From Notolepis coatsorum (lineage: Eukaryota; Chordata; Actinopteri; Aulopiformes; Paralepididae): a stretch of 64,000 nt of DNA. The DNA is taken from contig OZ020588.1 of NCBI GenBank assembly GCA_963971535.1, positions 126,496,264-126,560,263 on the forward strand, given 5' to 3'. The notes under the pieces are model-generated. The model was not told where the DNA came from and searched no databases. It saw only the letters and a program-made list of their open reading frames with translations. Position 1 is the first letter of the stretch. Each line of letters starts with the position of its first letter. Shown piece by piece: positions 23,342 through 34,449 of the stretch. The position numbers were made by a program, and so were the translations under genes.

Positions 23342-23460
23342 GCTTACGGCCGTGCCGACCTGTACGCGCCCGATCTCGTCGGATCTCGACCGCTGTGCGG
23401 GTTGGTCTTGGTTGGTACTTGGTTGGGTGACCTCCTGGGAATACCGAGTGCGGGGTGCTG
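23342..23460 (+). pseudogene. 5S rRNA-like sequence
   Basis: The segment follows the vertebrate 5S rRNA gene from its start (GCTTACGGCC) through CGCCCGATCTCGTC, TGGTACTTGG and CCTGGGAATACCG, over about 119 bp in the right order and spacing. Differences are spread through it, including the internal control region, so it is not a functional 5S gene. It could be a 5S pseudogene or part of a 5S-derived SINE. The adjoining sequence is the DIRS-like interior. Confidence 0.75.
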
Positions 23461-24606
23461 GGGCTGGTCTTCCATTTTTACGCTCTTCTCTTGCGCTTGG
23501 CGCTGAGGGGCCTGTTGGGGTGGTTTTAACCTCCTCGGGGGACCCTGTGCCCCCCGTATCACCGGGCCCGGTCCGGGGTAGTGCTCGTTGACCCGTAGGC
23601 CCGGGATAGCCCTGTTGGAAACCGGAACGCGGGCTGCGGCGGTGCCGCAGGTGTGTTTTGGGGTTTCTTTCCTGAGGGGTTATGGGACCCAACCATTGCA
23701 TGGGGTAATGCCTGGGTGGTTGGTTCTCTGGTGTGTTGCTGCAGTGTCAACTCCCGGTTCTCCGGTTGAGGGTGCCCCTGCACGTTCATGACATCTGCCG
23801 ATCGTATGGGCTTCTTCTGTGGGCAGCTGTCAGGGGCCGAGTGGTCTAAGGATACCACTTCTGACATGCTGTTTAAAGGCTTGGTTATGCGACAACGCCA
23901 GCATACGCCCTTCCGCCGGGGCGGCTGTTTTCAGCTGTCCTTTCTGGCGCCTGCCTCGTCCGCAGTTTCCAGGCTTGGTTGACAGCCTGTTGCCTGGTCT
24001 TTTCCCCGGTGCACTGCCTGCTTCCGTTGGTTAACTCTTGTGTGTTATGACCATGCTGTCTGCCAGTTGCCAGGGCTGTGTTCCAGGCGGTGTGCTGTGG
24101 GGGAGGACAGGCCCGCTCGGCTGAGGGGCCTTTGTCCGAATACGCTGGCGATGTGGGGGGCGGGGTCACTAGGTGCCCAACTGGTGGGGTCTTGATGCTA
24201 GCATCATGGACTTCTCCGGGCCCCCATTCCAGGAGTCCAGTCCTTTGGTGGGTCTGGGTCTTCCTTCGCGGTCCGCTGCTACGGCCTTGCCACGGGGTTG
24301 GGTTTGCCCTTGATCCCGTGATTCTGGGGGCGGTGACGAGGTTGTTTCCTACGTTCGTTCCCGGGTGGCATGCGGGTTGTGCGTGGGTGTAGTCGTGGGG
24401 TCAAGCCACGGTCTGCTCACCCTGTGCGTTGGGTGCTTGAGTGCCTCTTCGCACGGTCGGGTCCGTCGCCCTCCTGTGAAGCCCCTAATAGGGGGATGCC
24501 CTCCATTAGGGGGGTCGGGGGGGCTCGGCCCTCCCTGTTCTGATGGTTGTGGGGGGCTGTCAGCAGGGTGTATTTGTCAGCCAGCGGCTCCGCTTGGCCT
24601 CCCTTG
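23461..24606. other. Non-coding interior of the DIRS-like region, part 2
   Basis: GC-rich, no recognised gene. The short frames here have no family match. Confidence 0.5.
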
Positions 24607-24703
24607 TGCAGTAGTGATGCCAAGCAGAGCCCCTAACGGAACAGAACGTTAGGTTATGGCTATAACCAAGTTCTGTTAGTTAGGGGTGACGCTTGGCATC
24701 ACA
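24607..24703 (+). repeat. DIRS-type internal complementary/inverted repeat, arm 1
   Basis: It contains CGTTAGGTTATGGCTATAAC followed by CAAGTTCTGTTAGTTAGGGG. About 60 bp (24645-24703) is inverted at 24887-24945. Its first 20 bases (GTGCAGTAGTGATGCCAAGC) also occur directly at 24879. Confidence 0.75.
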
Positions 24704-24878
24704 CGGCCGCTGCAGCCCTTGACCTCACCTTGTGGTGAAAGCTTGGGTAGGAGGAGAGCAGGTGACCACACACCTGCTTATGAAGGTAAGCTGATGAGGG
24801 GTGTGGTCAGACTAATACTGGTATTAAAGGTATATTTTGTGGAATTTTATTCAGTACGCGTGCACGTACGCGAGGGAG

Positions 24879-24945
24879 TGCAGTAGTGATGCCAAGCGTC
24901 ACCCCTAACTAACAGAACTTGGTTATAGCCATAACCTAACGTTAA
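24879..24945 (+). repeat. DIRS-type terminal inverted repeat, arm 2
   Basis: Inverted copy of arm 1 separated by about 180 bp. The combination of a direct 20-mer and an inverted 60-mer fits the split inverted repeats of DIRS elements, which support circular replication intermediates. Confidence 0.65.
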
Positions 24946-25215
24946 TTGCTCTAGAGAGAGGGTGACATGGATTATAATGAATTCTGGGTAGTTGTAGTTG
25001 TCTTACATTGTAAGCGAATTGCCCCCTTTTCTCTCTAAGGCCCTTTATCTCTGAATACGTAATGTGATATCACTATGATTCATAGGACATAGCTTGAAAA
25101 GTATCGCCGCAAAATGTTCAAGTGATGGCTTATTTTGAAGGTATGAATCTGTACTTTCTATATGTAATTTTGTTTTAAGATGTCCTAAAGGACCCAAGGT
25201 CTATACCTGGTCACA
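24946..25215. other. Unassigned AT-rich stretch
   Basis: No feature recognised between the inverted repeats and the SINE. Confidence 0.4.
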
Positions 25216-25229
25216 TATGTTCAGCGAAA

Positions 25230-25705
25230 GGTGGTCGGGTGGCGTAGCGGAGATTGCGCTCATCACCAATGCAAGAGGCTGCGGTCTCGACTCCCGGAGT
25301 CAGCATTGCCCTGCGGCTTTGGGCGGGTCGTCATACTAACTCGTTTGGTTGAGTTAGGGGGAGGGAAGTCGTGGGTGGTAATCTGGCGTTGTGACAGCGA
25401 CGCCTACAGGTCAGGTCTGGGCGCCTGCTCAGCGAGAGGCAGGAAATGGTAAAGGCAGCGTGACCTCCCATGTGTTACGCTTCACAATGAGAGTCCTCGC
25501 TGCCAGGTGAAAAAAGAGCACTGGCTGTCTCCACATGTGTCGGAGGAAGCATGTGGTGGACTTCAGGGTCCTTGTACCGACCAGTAGGAGGAACATGTGC
25601 ACAACAACCAGGTAGGGGAGGGGGGGAATTGGCATAACAACTAAATTGGGATGGGGAGAAAAATAGAAATCAGGTGAAAAAAATAATAAATAAAAAAGAA
25701 ATAAG
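25230..25705 (+). mobile_element. tRNA-derived SINE (family A)
   Basis: A 14-bp target duplication TATGTTCAGCGAAA flanks it at 25216-25229 and 25706-25719. The head has a tRNA-like A box (GGTGGCGTAGCGG) and a degenerate B box near GGTCTCGACTCCC. The body and the AATAAATAAAAAAG tail match the SINE at 59800. Perfect target duplications indicate recent insertion. Confidence 0.85.
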
Positions 25706-25719
25706 TATGTTCAGCGAAA

Positions 25720-27366
25720 AATGCAGCCAGAGCCTCTAGATGCTTGCAAAGTGCTGTGACTGCGTGCAAGTGCTCGTGAGCACGTATACACCCGGTGCAC
25801 GTTATGTCATGTTTTGGAGTGTGTTTAGGGTTTGTGACCACTATGTCAGAGTCCACTCATTCAGAATGTGAGTTGTGTTTCTTAGATTTCAGTTTCACAC
25901 TAGTTTGGTCACACAGGTCATTAACTCATTCACGGCCAACCACGACTATGGTCGGGTTATCTCGCCAACCGTTGAGAACCAGAACCCGAGTATAGTCAGG
26001 TTTTTGATAATTTTCATTGTTTTTTCTTTTATTAGTTTTTTATTCTATACTCACGGACCTCTGAGTATCATTGGGACTCATTCTGAGACGCCGAGATTGC
26101 AATGCCGGCCGAATCCTGCTAGGTGGCAGTATCGCCCACCCTTTGAAACCTTATTTCACACTGTGTGTTACATTATATATGGTCGGGTGGGGAAATCGTA
26201 CCCGGGCAAGTGAAAGGCTTCATTCGAGCCCTTTGGAACGCGTACAGCACACTTCATGCATAGTTTGTCCCATTTCATGTCAGGGACCCGATGGACATCA
26301 ATACTGGAAATCGCGATCAGACAATTGGAATATTCTTTTTGCAAAACCTCCTATCAAAGGTAAGGACTATATGACATCAATCCTACTTTTATCCTAAAAT
26401 GATTTCACATCGATCGCAATGATCAACTATGTAGTAATCAAAACGTATGCGTTGCTGACATCAGAGCATCACAAAACGACCCCCCCCCTTTGATGCCTTC
26501 ATGATGAAACATAATACCTATTATATACCTTCGATTTGGAAATAATATCGTGTCCAGCCAAGCAACGCGAACGATTTTCACAAAATGCACATAGCGCTCC
26601 ATAACTCAGCTTCTAGGATACGCAAACGTATACATGAAAGAATGTATTCTTTTTTACATGTTGGACGAGAGATATGACTGTGCCAAGGATGAGAAATCTC
26701 GTTATTAATCGTTATTTTTTTTATTAGCGATTTCCTTTCATTTTTCAGCACTCTAGCCTCACGTTACCACTGGGACTCTCTCTGAGCTCGAACAGGGAAA
26801 ATACCGCCCCCTATCATCTCCCGGACGATAATGCACCATTGGATTGGACTGAATGAAAACGCATGGGGAAAAGAAAATCCGGAATCCACATTTTACTTCT
26901 CAGGCATGTATCCGAGCCGATTGCAGTCTTTGTGGTCCCTCAGAACAGCGTGGAATATTGTTTCGAGCACCCAGCGTTGGATCAATAAACACGATCGATA
27001 TTTGGAATGGCGATCAGGAATTGGAATAATCTTTTTGGAGAACATCTGATCTGAGGTATGGAATCTATTTAACCAGTCTTGGCATAATCAGAGCTTTTTT
27101 CACAGATAATCAACGTGGACATTCTCAGTGGCTTTCCTCCTAACAAACTCCAGCAGCAGCACATTCTGGGTAAATGTAGTGTGGAGGCTATGATATCCTG
27201 GCTATTGAAATGCTGCGTCATAGTCTAGTGCCTTTTCATGCCCCTTCTAAAAGCAGTCTGGAGAGAAACTCTAGCACCTTCTCTAGCCTCAATCATCAGC
27301 TCAACTCAAGACGAAACGTGGAGGACAGAAATAAATCAATGAGCCATAATTGCATATGATTCCACA
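25720..27366. other. Non-coding region with a degenerate internal duplication
   Basis: Segments near 26060-26400 and 26755-27060 share order and wording. Both have TGGGACTC-TCTGAG, then GGCAGTATCGCCC versus AAAATACCGCCCC. Both then have a GCGATCAG-AATTGGAAT block followed by TTTTTG. This points to an old duplication about 670 bp apart, perhaps of a piggyBac-like non-autonomous element. From about 27067 to 27358 the sequence looks single-copy. Confidence 0.35.
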
Positions 27367-27417
27367 CAGGCCGCCTGGGAGAAATGCGAGGCCCTGTGCG
27401 AGATTTAACGCGAGCCC

Positions 27418-27448
27418 CCCCCCCCCCCCCCCCCCCCCCCAAAGGAAA

Positions 27449-27510
<62 letters not shown>

Positions 27511-27534
27511 TTTATATATACAGTCAACATATTC
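27418..27534. repeat. Compound low-complexity tract (C)n(A)n(TA)n(T)n
   Basis: About 24 C, then about 22 A, then TA repeats, then about 23 T. It is near-symmetrical and could fold back on itself. It is prone to replication slippage and to assembly error. Confidence 0.95.
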
Positions 27535-27651
27535 TTAAATAATAGCCGCTGCCCGAGGCGGGGCATGATACAGTCAACATATAGCAAAAGAGAGAGCGGA
27601 GAGAGAGCTCCCGTTCTACAGTCAATATACAGTGTACAGAGAGAGAGAGAG

Positions 27652-27990
27652 AACATGTGTTTGTCATGTGTGTGTGTGTTAGAGAGAGACTAGAGCATGT
27701 ATGACAGATTCAAAAGGACAAAGATCAAAAGAGAGAGAGAGAGAGAAGACACATTGGAAAGAAATTGAAATGCTATTTGGCCTAAACAGAGAGTACACAG
27801 TGGCAGAATACCTGAGCACTGTGACTGAAGATCCTTGAGCACAGCCCTGCCATCGAGAAAGGCCGCCATAGGCAGACTGTGTGTGTTAGAAAGAGAGAGA
27901 GAGAGAGAGAGAACATGTGTGTTTGTCATGTGTGTGTGTGTTAGAGAGAGACTAGAGCATGTATGACAGATTCAAAAGGACAAAGATCAA
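27652..27990. repeat. Direct repeat of about 78 bp, 260 bp apart
   Basis: The block running from ACATGTGT through TTAGAGAGAGACTAGAGCAT to ACAAAGATCAA occurs at about 27653-27729 and 27913-27989, almost unchanged. It lies inside the hAT. Confidence 0.9.
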
Positions 27991-28548
27991 CACTTAAATC
28001 CAACAAGAAGAGCAGGGTATACCAGAGAAACCAAAGCAAGGAGCCAATGGCCGACATCAGCTAAATAGGCTAGCCAGGTACTGTGAGACACCAGGCCACA
28101 CACAGCTTTGGCCAATGGCCCAACGCTACCCAAGCTACACAAGCTACACAAGCTACACCATTCACACACAGCACATGTCGTATCTCCAAATGTTGTGAAG
28201 TAGCATATGTTTTGCCTGGAAAAAAACATCGTTATTAACAAAACATTCGGGAGGGGAAGGAAGGAAGAGTGGGGTAATGTCATGACATTTTCATTAATCT
28301 TAGTTACCTGCACGAGGGCGCAGGGCGAAAGGCCGCAACACAGGTCTCCACGTTGACGAAAGGCCTCTCGCTGCCTTGTCATGGTATACATGCATACAGC
28401 CAGGTGCTCTCACCACCAGGCACACACCGTTAGCGTTAGCTACTAGTAGTATTAGCTAGTCGACCAGTTTGGCTCCAGAGAGAGAGAGAAAGAGAGATGT
28501 CAGATCCACGGCGGGTATATAATCATAGGTTGACTCACGGTCACTCAC

Positions 28549-28712
28549 CATAACGCAGTATCAACGTGGAAGGAGACTTTCTTGGCCCCACGGTGTAATT
28601 TCTTCTTCTTCTTCTTCGAGTACTTTCCGGCAGACTGGACACCTTTCGGCGTATTGCTGCCTAACAGATTTATCTGCTCACAAGTTATCTTCTCCTTCTT
28701 TTGAAAAGACAT
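28549..28712 (-). CDS. Candidate first coding exon inside a hAT element
   Basis: On the minus strand an ATG at 28712 opens a frame of 54 codons that runs without stop to a strong splice donor (ATG|GTGAGT) at 28549. The peptide begins MSFQKKEKITCEQINLLG, continues through a Lys-rich stretch and ends near AKKVSFHVDTAL. KKVSF fits the R/K-x-V-x-F protein phosphatase 1 docking pattern, although such matches arise by chance. The sequence upstream is GC-rich and promoter-like. No next exon was found. It may be a host first exon captured by the transposon, or the 5' exon of a lost transposase. The protein is not recognised. Confidence 0.35.
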
Positions 28713-29192
28713 CCACTCGCCTCGCCTCGCTCCTCTGGATAGCTTAGCTAACGCTAGTTAGCATTTAGCTAAGCTAGCTAATAGCCGACATCATGGCTCC
28801 GGCCATTTGTCCCGCTAGCGAGAGGCCTTTCGTCAACGTTCCTTGGTGACCGACGGACCGACTGATAATGATGATAATGACCGACCTCTTTCTTCGTCTT
28901 CGTCTTTGACTAAGCATAGTCAAAAGCTGCACGCTGAAAATGAAATAGTCAAACGCAGCTGACTCACGCTGGAAGCATCTCGACTCACGCGGCGCCGGCG
29001 GGCGTACTACTGTCTACACATGACGTAAGTAAAACCACTCCCTTCGTTGAAACCTGCCTGCTGCTGCAGAACACCAGCTGAGCTCCAATAGTGAGTATGT
29101 CTGCAGGACCCAGGAACAAGTCAGACACATTCTACAAACGTGTCTAATGTGAAATATATAAGCAAAACTAGATTTTAGGTCTGTGATGAAAA

Positions 29193-29306
29193 AGGGCCTC
29201 GCGGGAAGGGGGGCCTCGCAAAAAAATAAAAAAAAAATAAAAAAAAATAATAATTTTTTTTTTTTTTTTTTTTTTTTTTTTCGAGGCCCCCCTCCCGCGA
29301 GGCCCT
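29193..29306. repeat. Hairpin: inverted GGGCCTCGCGGGA arms around A/T-rich loop
   Basis: The arm from GGGCCTCGCGGGA to GGGGCCTCG is inverted as CGAGGCCCCC to CCCGCGAGGCCC. Between the arms are an A-rich run and a T-run that are also complementary, so the whole 114 bp can fold. Confidence 0.85.
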
Positions 29307-29354
29307 GTGCGACCGCACTGCTCGCACACCCCCTGAGGCGGCCCTGATTCCACA

Positions 29355-30334
<980 letters not shown>

Positions 30335-30484
30335 GAACGAGGCGTCCCAAGGTGCATGCAGTGCGATCACGGCACACTGGGTTCAAATCCAGCCCAGGGC
30401 CTTTGATGCATGTCATTCCTCCCCTCTCTCTCTCTTGCTCTCCACCATATTTCCTGTCACTCTGTGTACATCTAGAATAAAGCA
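30335..30484 (+). mobile_element. Short tRNA-derived SINE remnant
   Basis: A B-box-like GGTTCAAATCC at 30380 is followed by GGGCCTTTGATGCATGTCAT, a CT-rich stretch and a TCTAGAATAAAG end. This is a common teleost tRNA-SINE layout. The A box is degraded. Its end touches the Penelope element. Confidence 0.55.
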
Positions 30485-31071
30485 GGAAGCCGGACCAGCA
30501 CTCTCAGGTTTCAAATTTTAATTGCAGCCGGATACATACATGTTTCAGAACCAATGTGTTCCTTCTTCAGTGTTGATGGCTAGCAGTGTTAATTTAGGCA
30601 AAATGGTGGCTATATACAAGGTGGGCAGGAAGTGACATCAAAAACAGGTGTGCCTGGGATTACTGGTCAACTTTGACCCTAGGAAGGACATTTAAATATG
30701 GAGTCAATTCCTAAATACAAAAATACCAGAAACAAAATTCATCTTACCCATAGTTAATAGGGCTAAATAGATGAGCCCATTGCAATGTTTGCAAAACGAA
30801 AATTCGCTTATGAGCAACATAAGAAAACATTTCCTCATACGTAAAAACAATAATAATAATCATGAAATCATAATAATGATGGTAAAGGTCACTTATAGGA
30901 AACAGGTTAACACGTTCTCTTCATTTATTCCCTTTGGTTCAATGCAATTGAACAAATGAATGTAAATAACATTTACGTTGCAATAGTAACTTATGCCTGT
31001 CACCCCCTCTAGAGGGCCTGTGGACTAACTCAAGTCCCATGTATTTAAGGTTGTTGACGGCATGTTTGCAT

Positions 31072-31215
31072 TTACAAAAATGTTGAGCTACCAATGACTT
31101 GACGAGCTACCGATGTTTTCTTCTTGAGTTGTTTAAAGAAGACATGTACGGCCCATGGGGACATTAATGTGTGTTGTCGGGCCTTATAAATAAATTTGAT
31201 TTGATTTGATTTGAC
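31072..31215 (-). repeat. Small insertion with a (TTTGAT)n tail in the Penelope nuclease gene
   Basis: A short segment with TTATAAATAAATTTGATTTG repeats on the plus strand interrupts the nuclease frame after the RISEHKCSVRNSD block. It looks like a LINE or SINE 3' tail. Confidence 0.5.
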
Positions 31216-31407
31216 ATCTGAATTTCTGACTGAACATTTATGTTCACTAATTCTCGATTTAAAGGCTCTAGTTGTTTTACCCACATAAGAAAAATTACAC
31301 TGACATTTCAGCAGATACACCAGATTTGAGGAATTACAAGTAATGCGCCCTTTAACAGGTATACGCTTGCCCGTTTTTGGGTGTGTGTAGAATTGATCTT
31401 TGATCAT
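31207..31407 (-). pseudogene. Penelope GIY-YIG endonuclease fragment
   Basis: The minus-strand frame reads NLVYLLKCQCNFSYVGKT, the form the GIY-YIG motif takes in these elements. TRAFKSRISEHK follows with the conserved Arg and Glu-His. The C-terminal part is cut off by the TTTGAT-tailed insertion. The nuclease nicks DNA for target-primed reverse transcription. Confidence 0.8.
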
Positions 31408-31410
31408 GCC

Positions 31411-32124
31411 TTAGCATTGTACACAGGCCTGACAGGGGAAATTACCATCAGGGATTTTGGACATAAAATGTGTGGGTTTGCTTATGGGAAAATCAGTTTT
31501 GACAAGAAGATTAGAAAGATTCGCTTGTCGTTTATAAAAATAATTAGGCGAGTGCTGAAACGCTGCCCCAGTAAGGGGATCTGACTGAAGAATATACCAA
31601 TATTTATTGACAATGCTACGTATGTCTCTCGTGATGGGACTATAAGTAGAAACAAAAGATACTTTGTCCGAGTTTTCATTTTTCTTTTTGTGGGAAAACA
31701 ACAAGGCTCTATCGATCTGTTTGGTTTTATTCAGGGCTTTAAGTGTCAATGCATCACTATAGCCTCTGTTGTGGAAACTACCACGGAGGACTTCTGCTTG
31801 AGCAATACATCTGTCGTCTGTGTCACAAATTCTCCTATAACAGAGGATTTGGCTGAAGGGTAGACTATTCTTTAATGCAGGAGTGTGATAACTAGAATAA
31901 TGTAGGAACGAGTTGCGGTCTGTCTCCTTTTTGAAGACCTCTGTGTGTAATGAAATACCATCTGGGGCTTGGTTAATTAAAACATCAAGATAAGATAGAG
32001 TGTACATATCAAAATTAAGAGTAAACTTTATTGTTTCTCTGCGAGTGTTAATGAACTCAAGGAAGGCCTGAAGATCAATCGATGAACCAGACCAAATAAA
32101 AAACAAGTCATCAATGTAGCGCAT
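31411..32124 (-). pseudogene. Penelope RT C-terminal half
   Basis: The frame begins MRYIDDLFFIWSG, holding the catalytic YIDD, and runs 237 codons through the thumb and connector (YLDVLINQAPDG, RGYSDALTLKALNK, FPCQACVQC). It lies in a different frame from the upstream RT part, so a frameshift lies near 32110. A stop separates it from the nuclease fragment. Confidence 0.8.
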
Positions 32125-32561
32125 ATAGGATTTGACATATTTCTCAAACGGGTTATTATAAAAAATGTGGTCCTTTCGAACTTGGACATATACAGGTTAG
32201 CTAGGTTCACAGCGGCCAGCGAGCCCATGCTGAGACCTCTCTTTTGCAAGAAATATTTATCTTGGAATCTGAAATAATTCTTTGTTAGAACTAGGTCGGC
32301 TAGGCTAACTAGCGCTTCTGTGGAGGGGTGTAGTTCCTCCCTTGAGTTTAAATAAAAACTAAGTGCGTCTAACGCGTCAACATGTGGAATGCTGGGGTAT
32401 AGACTGACCACATCAATGGTAACTAATAAGTCAGAAGGACAAATGTTGCAGGCCGAAAACCTGCTTAAAAAAGTAGTAGTTTCTTTTAAGTAACCCGGTT
32501 GAGAAGAGGCCAAATCCTTGATATGCGTGTCAATAAATTGAGAGATTTTTTCTGTGGCAGA
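32028..32561 (-). pseudogene. Penelope RT central part
   Basis: It resumes right after the hAT target duplication. It contains LVTIDVVSLYPSIPH with the first catalytic Asp, and KRGLSMGSLAAVNLANLY. It loses frame just before YIDD. Confidence 0.8.
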
Positions 32562-33431
32562 CCCTATGCCAGTGGCGGCTCGCCACTGGTGGCGCTAGAG
32601 CGCCGACCCACCTGTTAAATGAGAGAAGAAGAAAAAAAAAACTTTTTTGTTTTTTGTTTTATAGCCCTATAAATAATATAAACATGTTTAAAATTAATAA
32701 TATTTACTCATTTTAAGTATGTTTGTATTTCCAATGCACAATATAACGTTATTATCAAAATAAAAAAAACAGCGTTTTCATGGGCAGGAAGTGACGTTTT
32801 TTTTTATTTTTTCGTATTTCTCGCCCGGGCAAGAAGCGATAGCGCTCTGACTGCGCGTCACAGTTTGATCGCTGTCTCCGTCACAGCCAATCAGTGCATA
32901 CGGCGTTGTGCGTTGAAATATGACTATTATGTTGGAATCCGAGCGCGATTTGAAGCGGTCTAGAAAGCAGCGTGAACTTCCGTGAGAATTTCCATAGCCG
33001 CATTTCGCGGAGACGCTCTCTGATTGGCCGACGCCAGTATTTTTTTCTATGGCAGAATTTCACAGAGACGATCTCTGATTGGCCGAATCCAATTTCTAAT
33101 GTTCCAATTCTAGCTTGGTTCCTGGTACTAGGACTGTTGTTTGTCTTAGAGCGTGCCGTGCTGTGACTGCAAGTTCTTTAGACTGTTAAGCTTAGGCACT
33201 CTTTCAAAGTTGGTTAAGGTTAGAGTTTGTCTTAGAGCATGGCGATAGAACGCCAGGTAGTTTGCAGTCTGTTCGAGCGGAAATGGACAAAGGAATGTAC
33301 TTGTTGAGTGTTGTGCTAACGTCGACGAGCTCAGCTGAGCTAACACTTGGCTAACAAGCTATATGGCGGATTATACACGTTTCCTGCCCTGGACGTTTCA
33401 ACTAAACAGTGAGTCTCTCTCTCTCTCTCTC

Positions 33432-33594
33432 TAACGTTAGTACTACTAGGCTGGTGCGGGCTAACTGGCTATCGTTCTGGGAGCTAACGTTAGTAGTACT
33501 ACTAGGCTGGTGCGGGCTAACTGGCTATCGTTCTGGGAGCTAACGTTAGTAGTACTACTAGGCTGGTGCGGGCTAACTGGCTATCGTTCTGTGA
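33432..33594. repeat. Three 53-56-bp tandem repeats
   Basis: Units beginning TAACGTTAGTAGTACTAC and ending TATCGTTCTG start at about 33432, 33485 and 33541 and are almost identical. CT microsatellites lie on both sides (33413-33432 and 33648-33682). Confidence 0.95.
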
Positions 33595-33646
33595 TTTGTT
33601 TACTTGGTAACACGGGTTGCTAAGGAATTTAGGTTCGAGGTTGAAG

Positions 33647-33685
<39 letters not shown>

Positions 33686-33852
33686 TAACGTTAACGGTTG
33701 TAAATAGTTTTTTTAGGAGCAGTACTACTGCTGGCCATTCATGAAGCGAGACATTGCTGATTGTTTATTTATCGATGGCTCATTGATTTAACTACTGCAG
33801 CTCTCTCGGATTGAAAATACGTGGATTATGGCTTGTTCAATATCGTCTATGT

Positions 33853-34010
33853 TTGAATGAATGAATGAATGAGAACTTTATTAACAGATTGCAGAATGGG
33901 TACAATACAGTACGGCTCAATACACACAATTGTTAAGGGGATGCAGACCAGAGAAAGACGTTTGTCTTGTTTACATCAGGGTCCCAGATTTTCGATTCAT
34001 ATCGATAGTT
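33853..34010 (-). repeat. LINE-like 3' end with (ATTC)n tail
   Basis: The best-preserved copy of the unit seen at 345, 22540 and 36976. On the minus strand it ends AATAAAGTTCTC followed by ATTC repeats. Confidence 0.65.
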
Positions 34011-34449
34011 TAATAGCTAGCCTTGGCTCGTTTAACAATATGCAAAATATGTGTACAGCCCTGTACTCATACTGAAGTTATTCTTGGTATATAATAGGTC
34101 TGATTGTGTAACGAATCGATTCCACGTCGCGCTGTGTGTGAGAGAGAGAGGGAGAGATCTGCCTGTGTTTGGAGACGGGCGAGTTTTGTTTCTAACTTTT
34201 CTATTTATATTGTGTTTCAAGTTGTGAATTAGAGTCTAGACTATACTTTATTTGACTGGTTGTGTGTTGTTGTAGTAACAGCTGAGCGACTCGTTCATAA
34301 GAGCCGATTCATTGCCGTGAGCGTGAGTCGAATCGCTCACGTCTTGCCATGAGTCTTGCGTAGTACAGTACTGTACTGTACATGTTCGCAAAATATTTGA
34401 TATAGCGCCCCTAGTGGCGAAGTACCCAGCGGCCGCCACTGCCCTATGC

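Larger units (their letters stand above)
27367..29346. mobile_element. hAT element (CAGGGCCGCCT family)
   Basis: The ends are CAGGCCGCCTGGG and the inverted CTGAGGCGGCCCTG. An exact 8-bp target duplication ATTCCACA lies at 27359-27366 and 29347-29354. No transposase domain is recognised. It contains low-complexity tracts, a direct repeat and a candidate spliced exon on the minus strand. Confidence 0.85.
32570..34441 (+). mobile_element. hAT element (CAGTGGCGGC family), complete
   Basis: The terminal repeats are CAGTGGCGGCTCGCC and the inverted GCGGCCGCCACTG. An exact 8-bp target duplication CCCTATGC at 32562-32569 and 34442-34449 splits the Penelope RT gene. No transposase domain is seen. 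The interior has two CTGATTGGCCGA (CCAAT) units near 33020 and 33080. Next comes an ATG in ATGGCGGATTATACACG near 33364 with a GTGAGT donor about 46 bp later, then 56-bp tandem repeats and an inserted LINE-like 3' end. A partial relative lies at 18346-19417. Confidence 0.9.
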
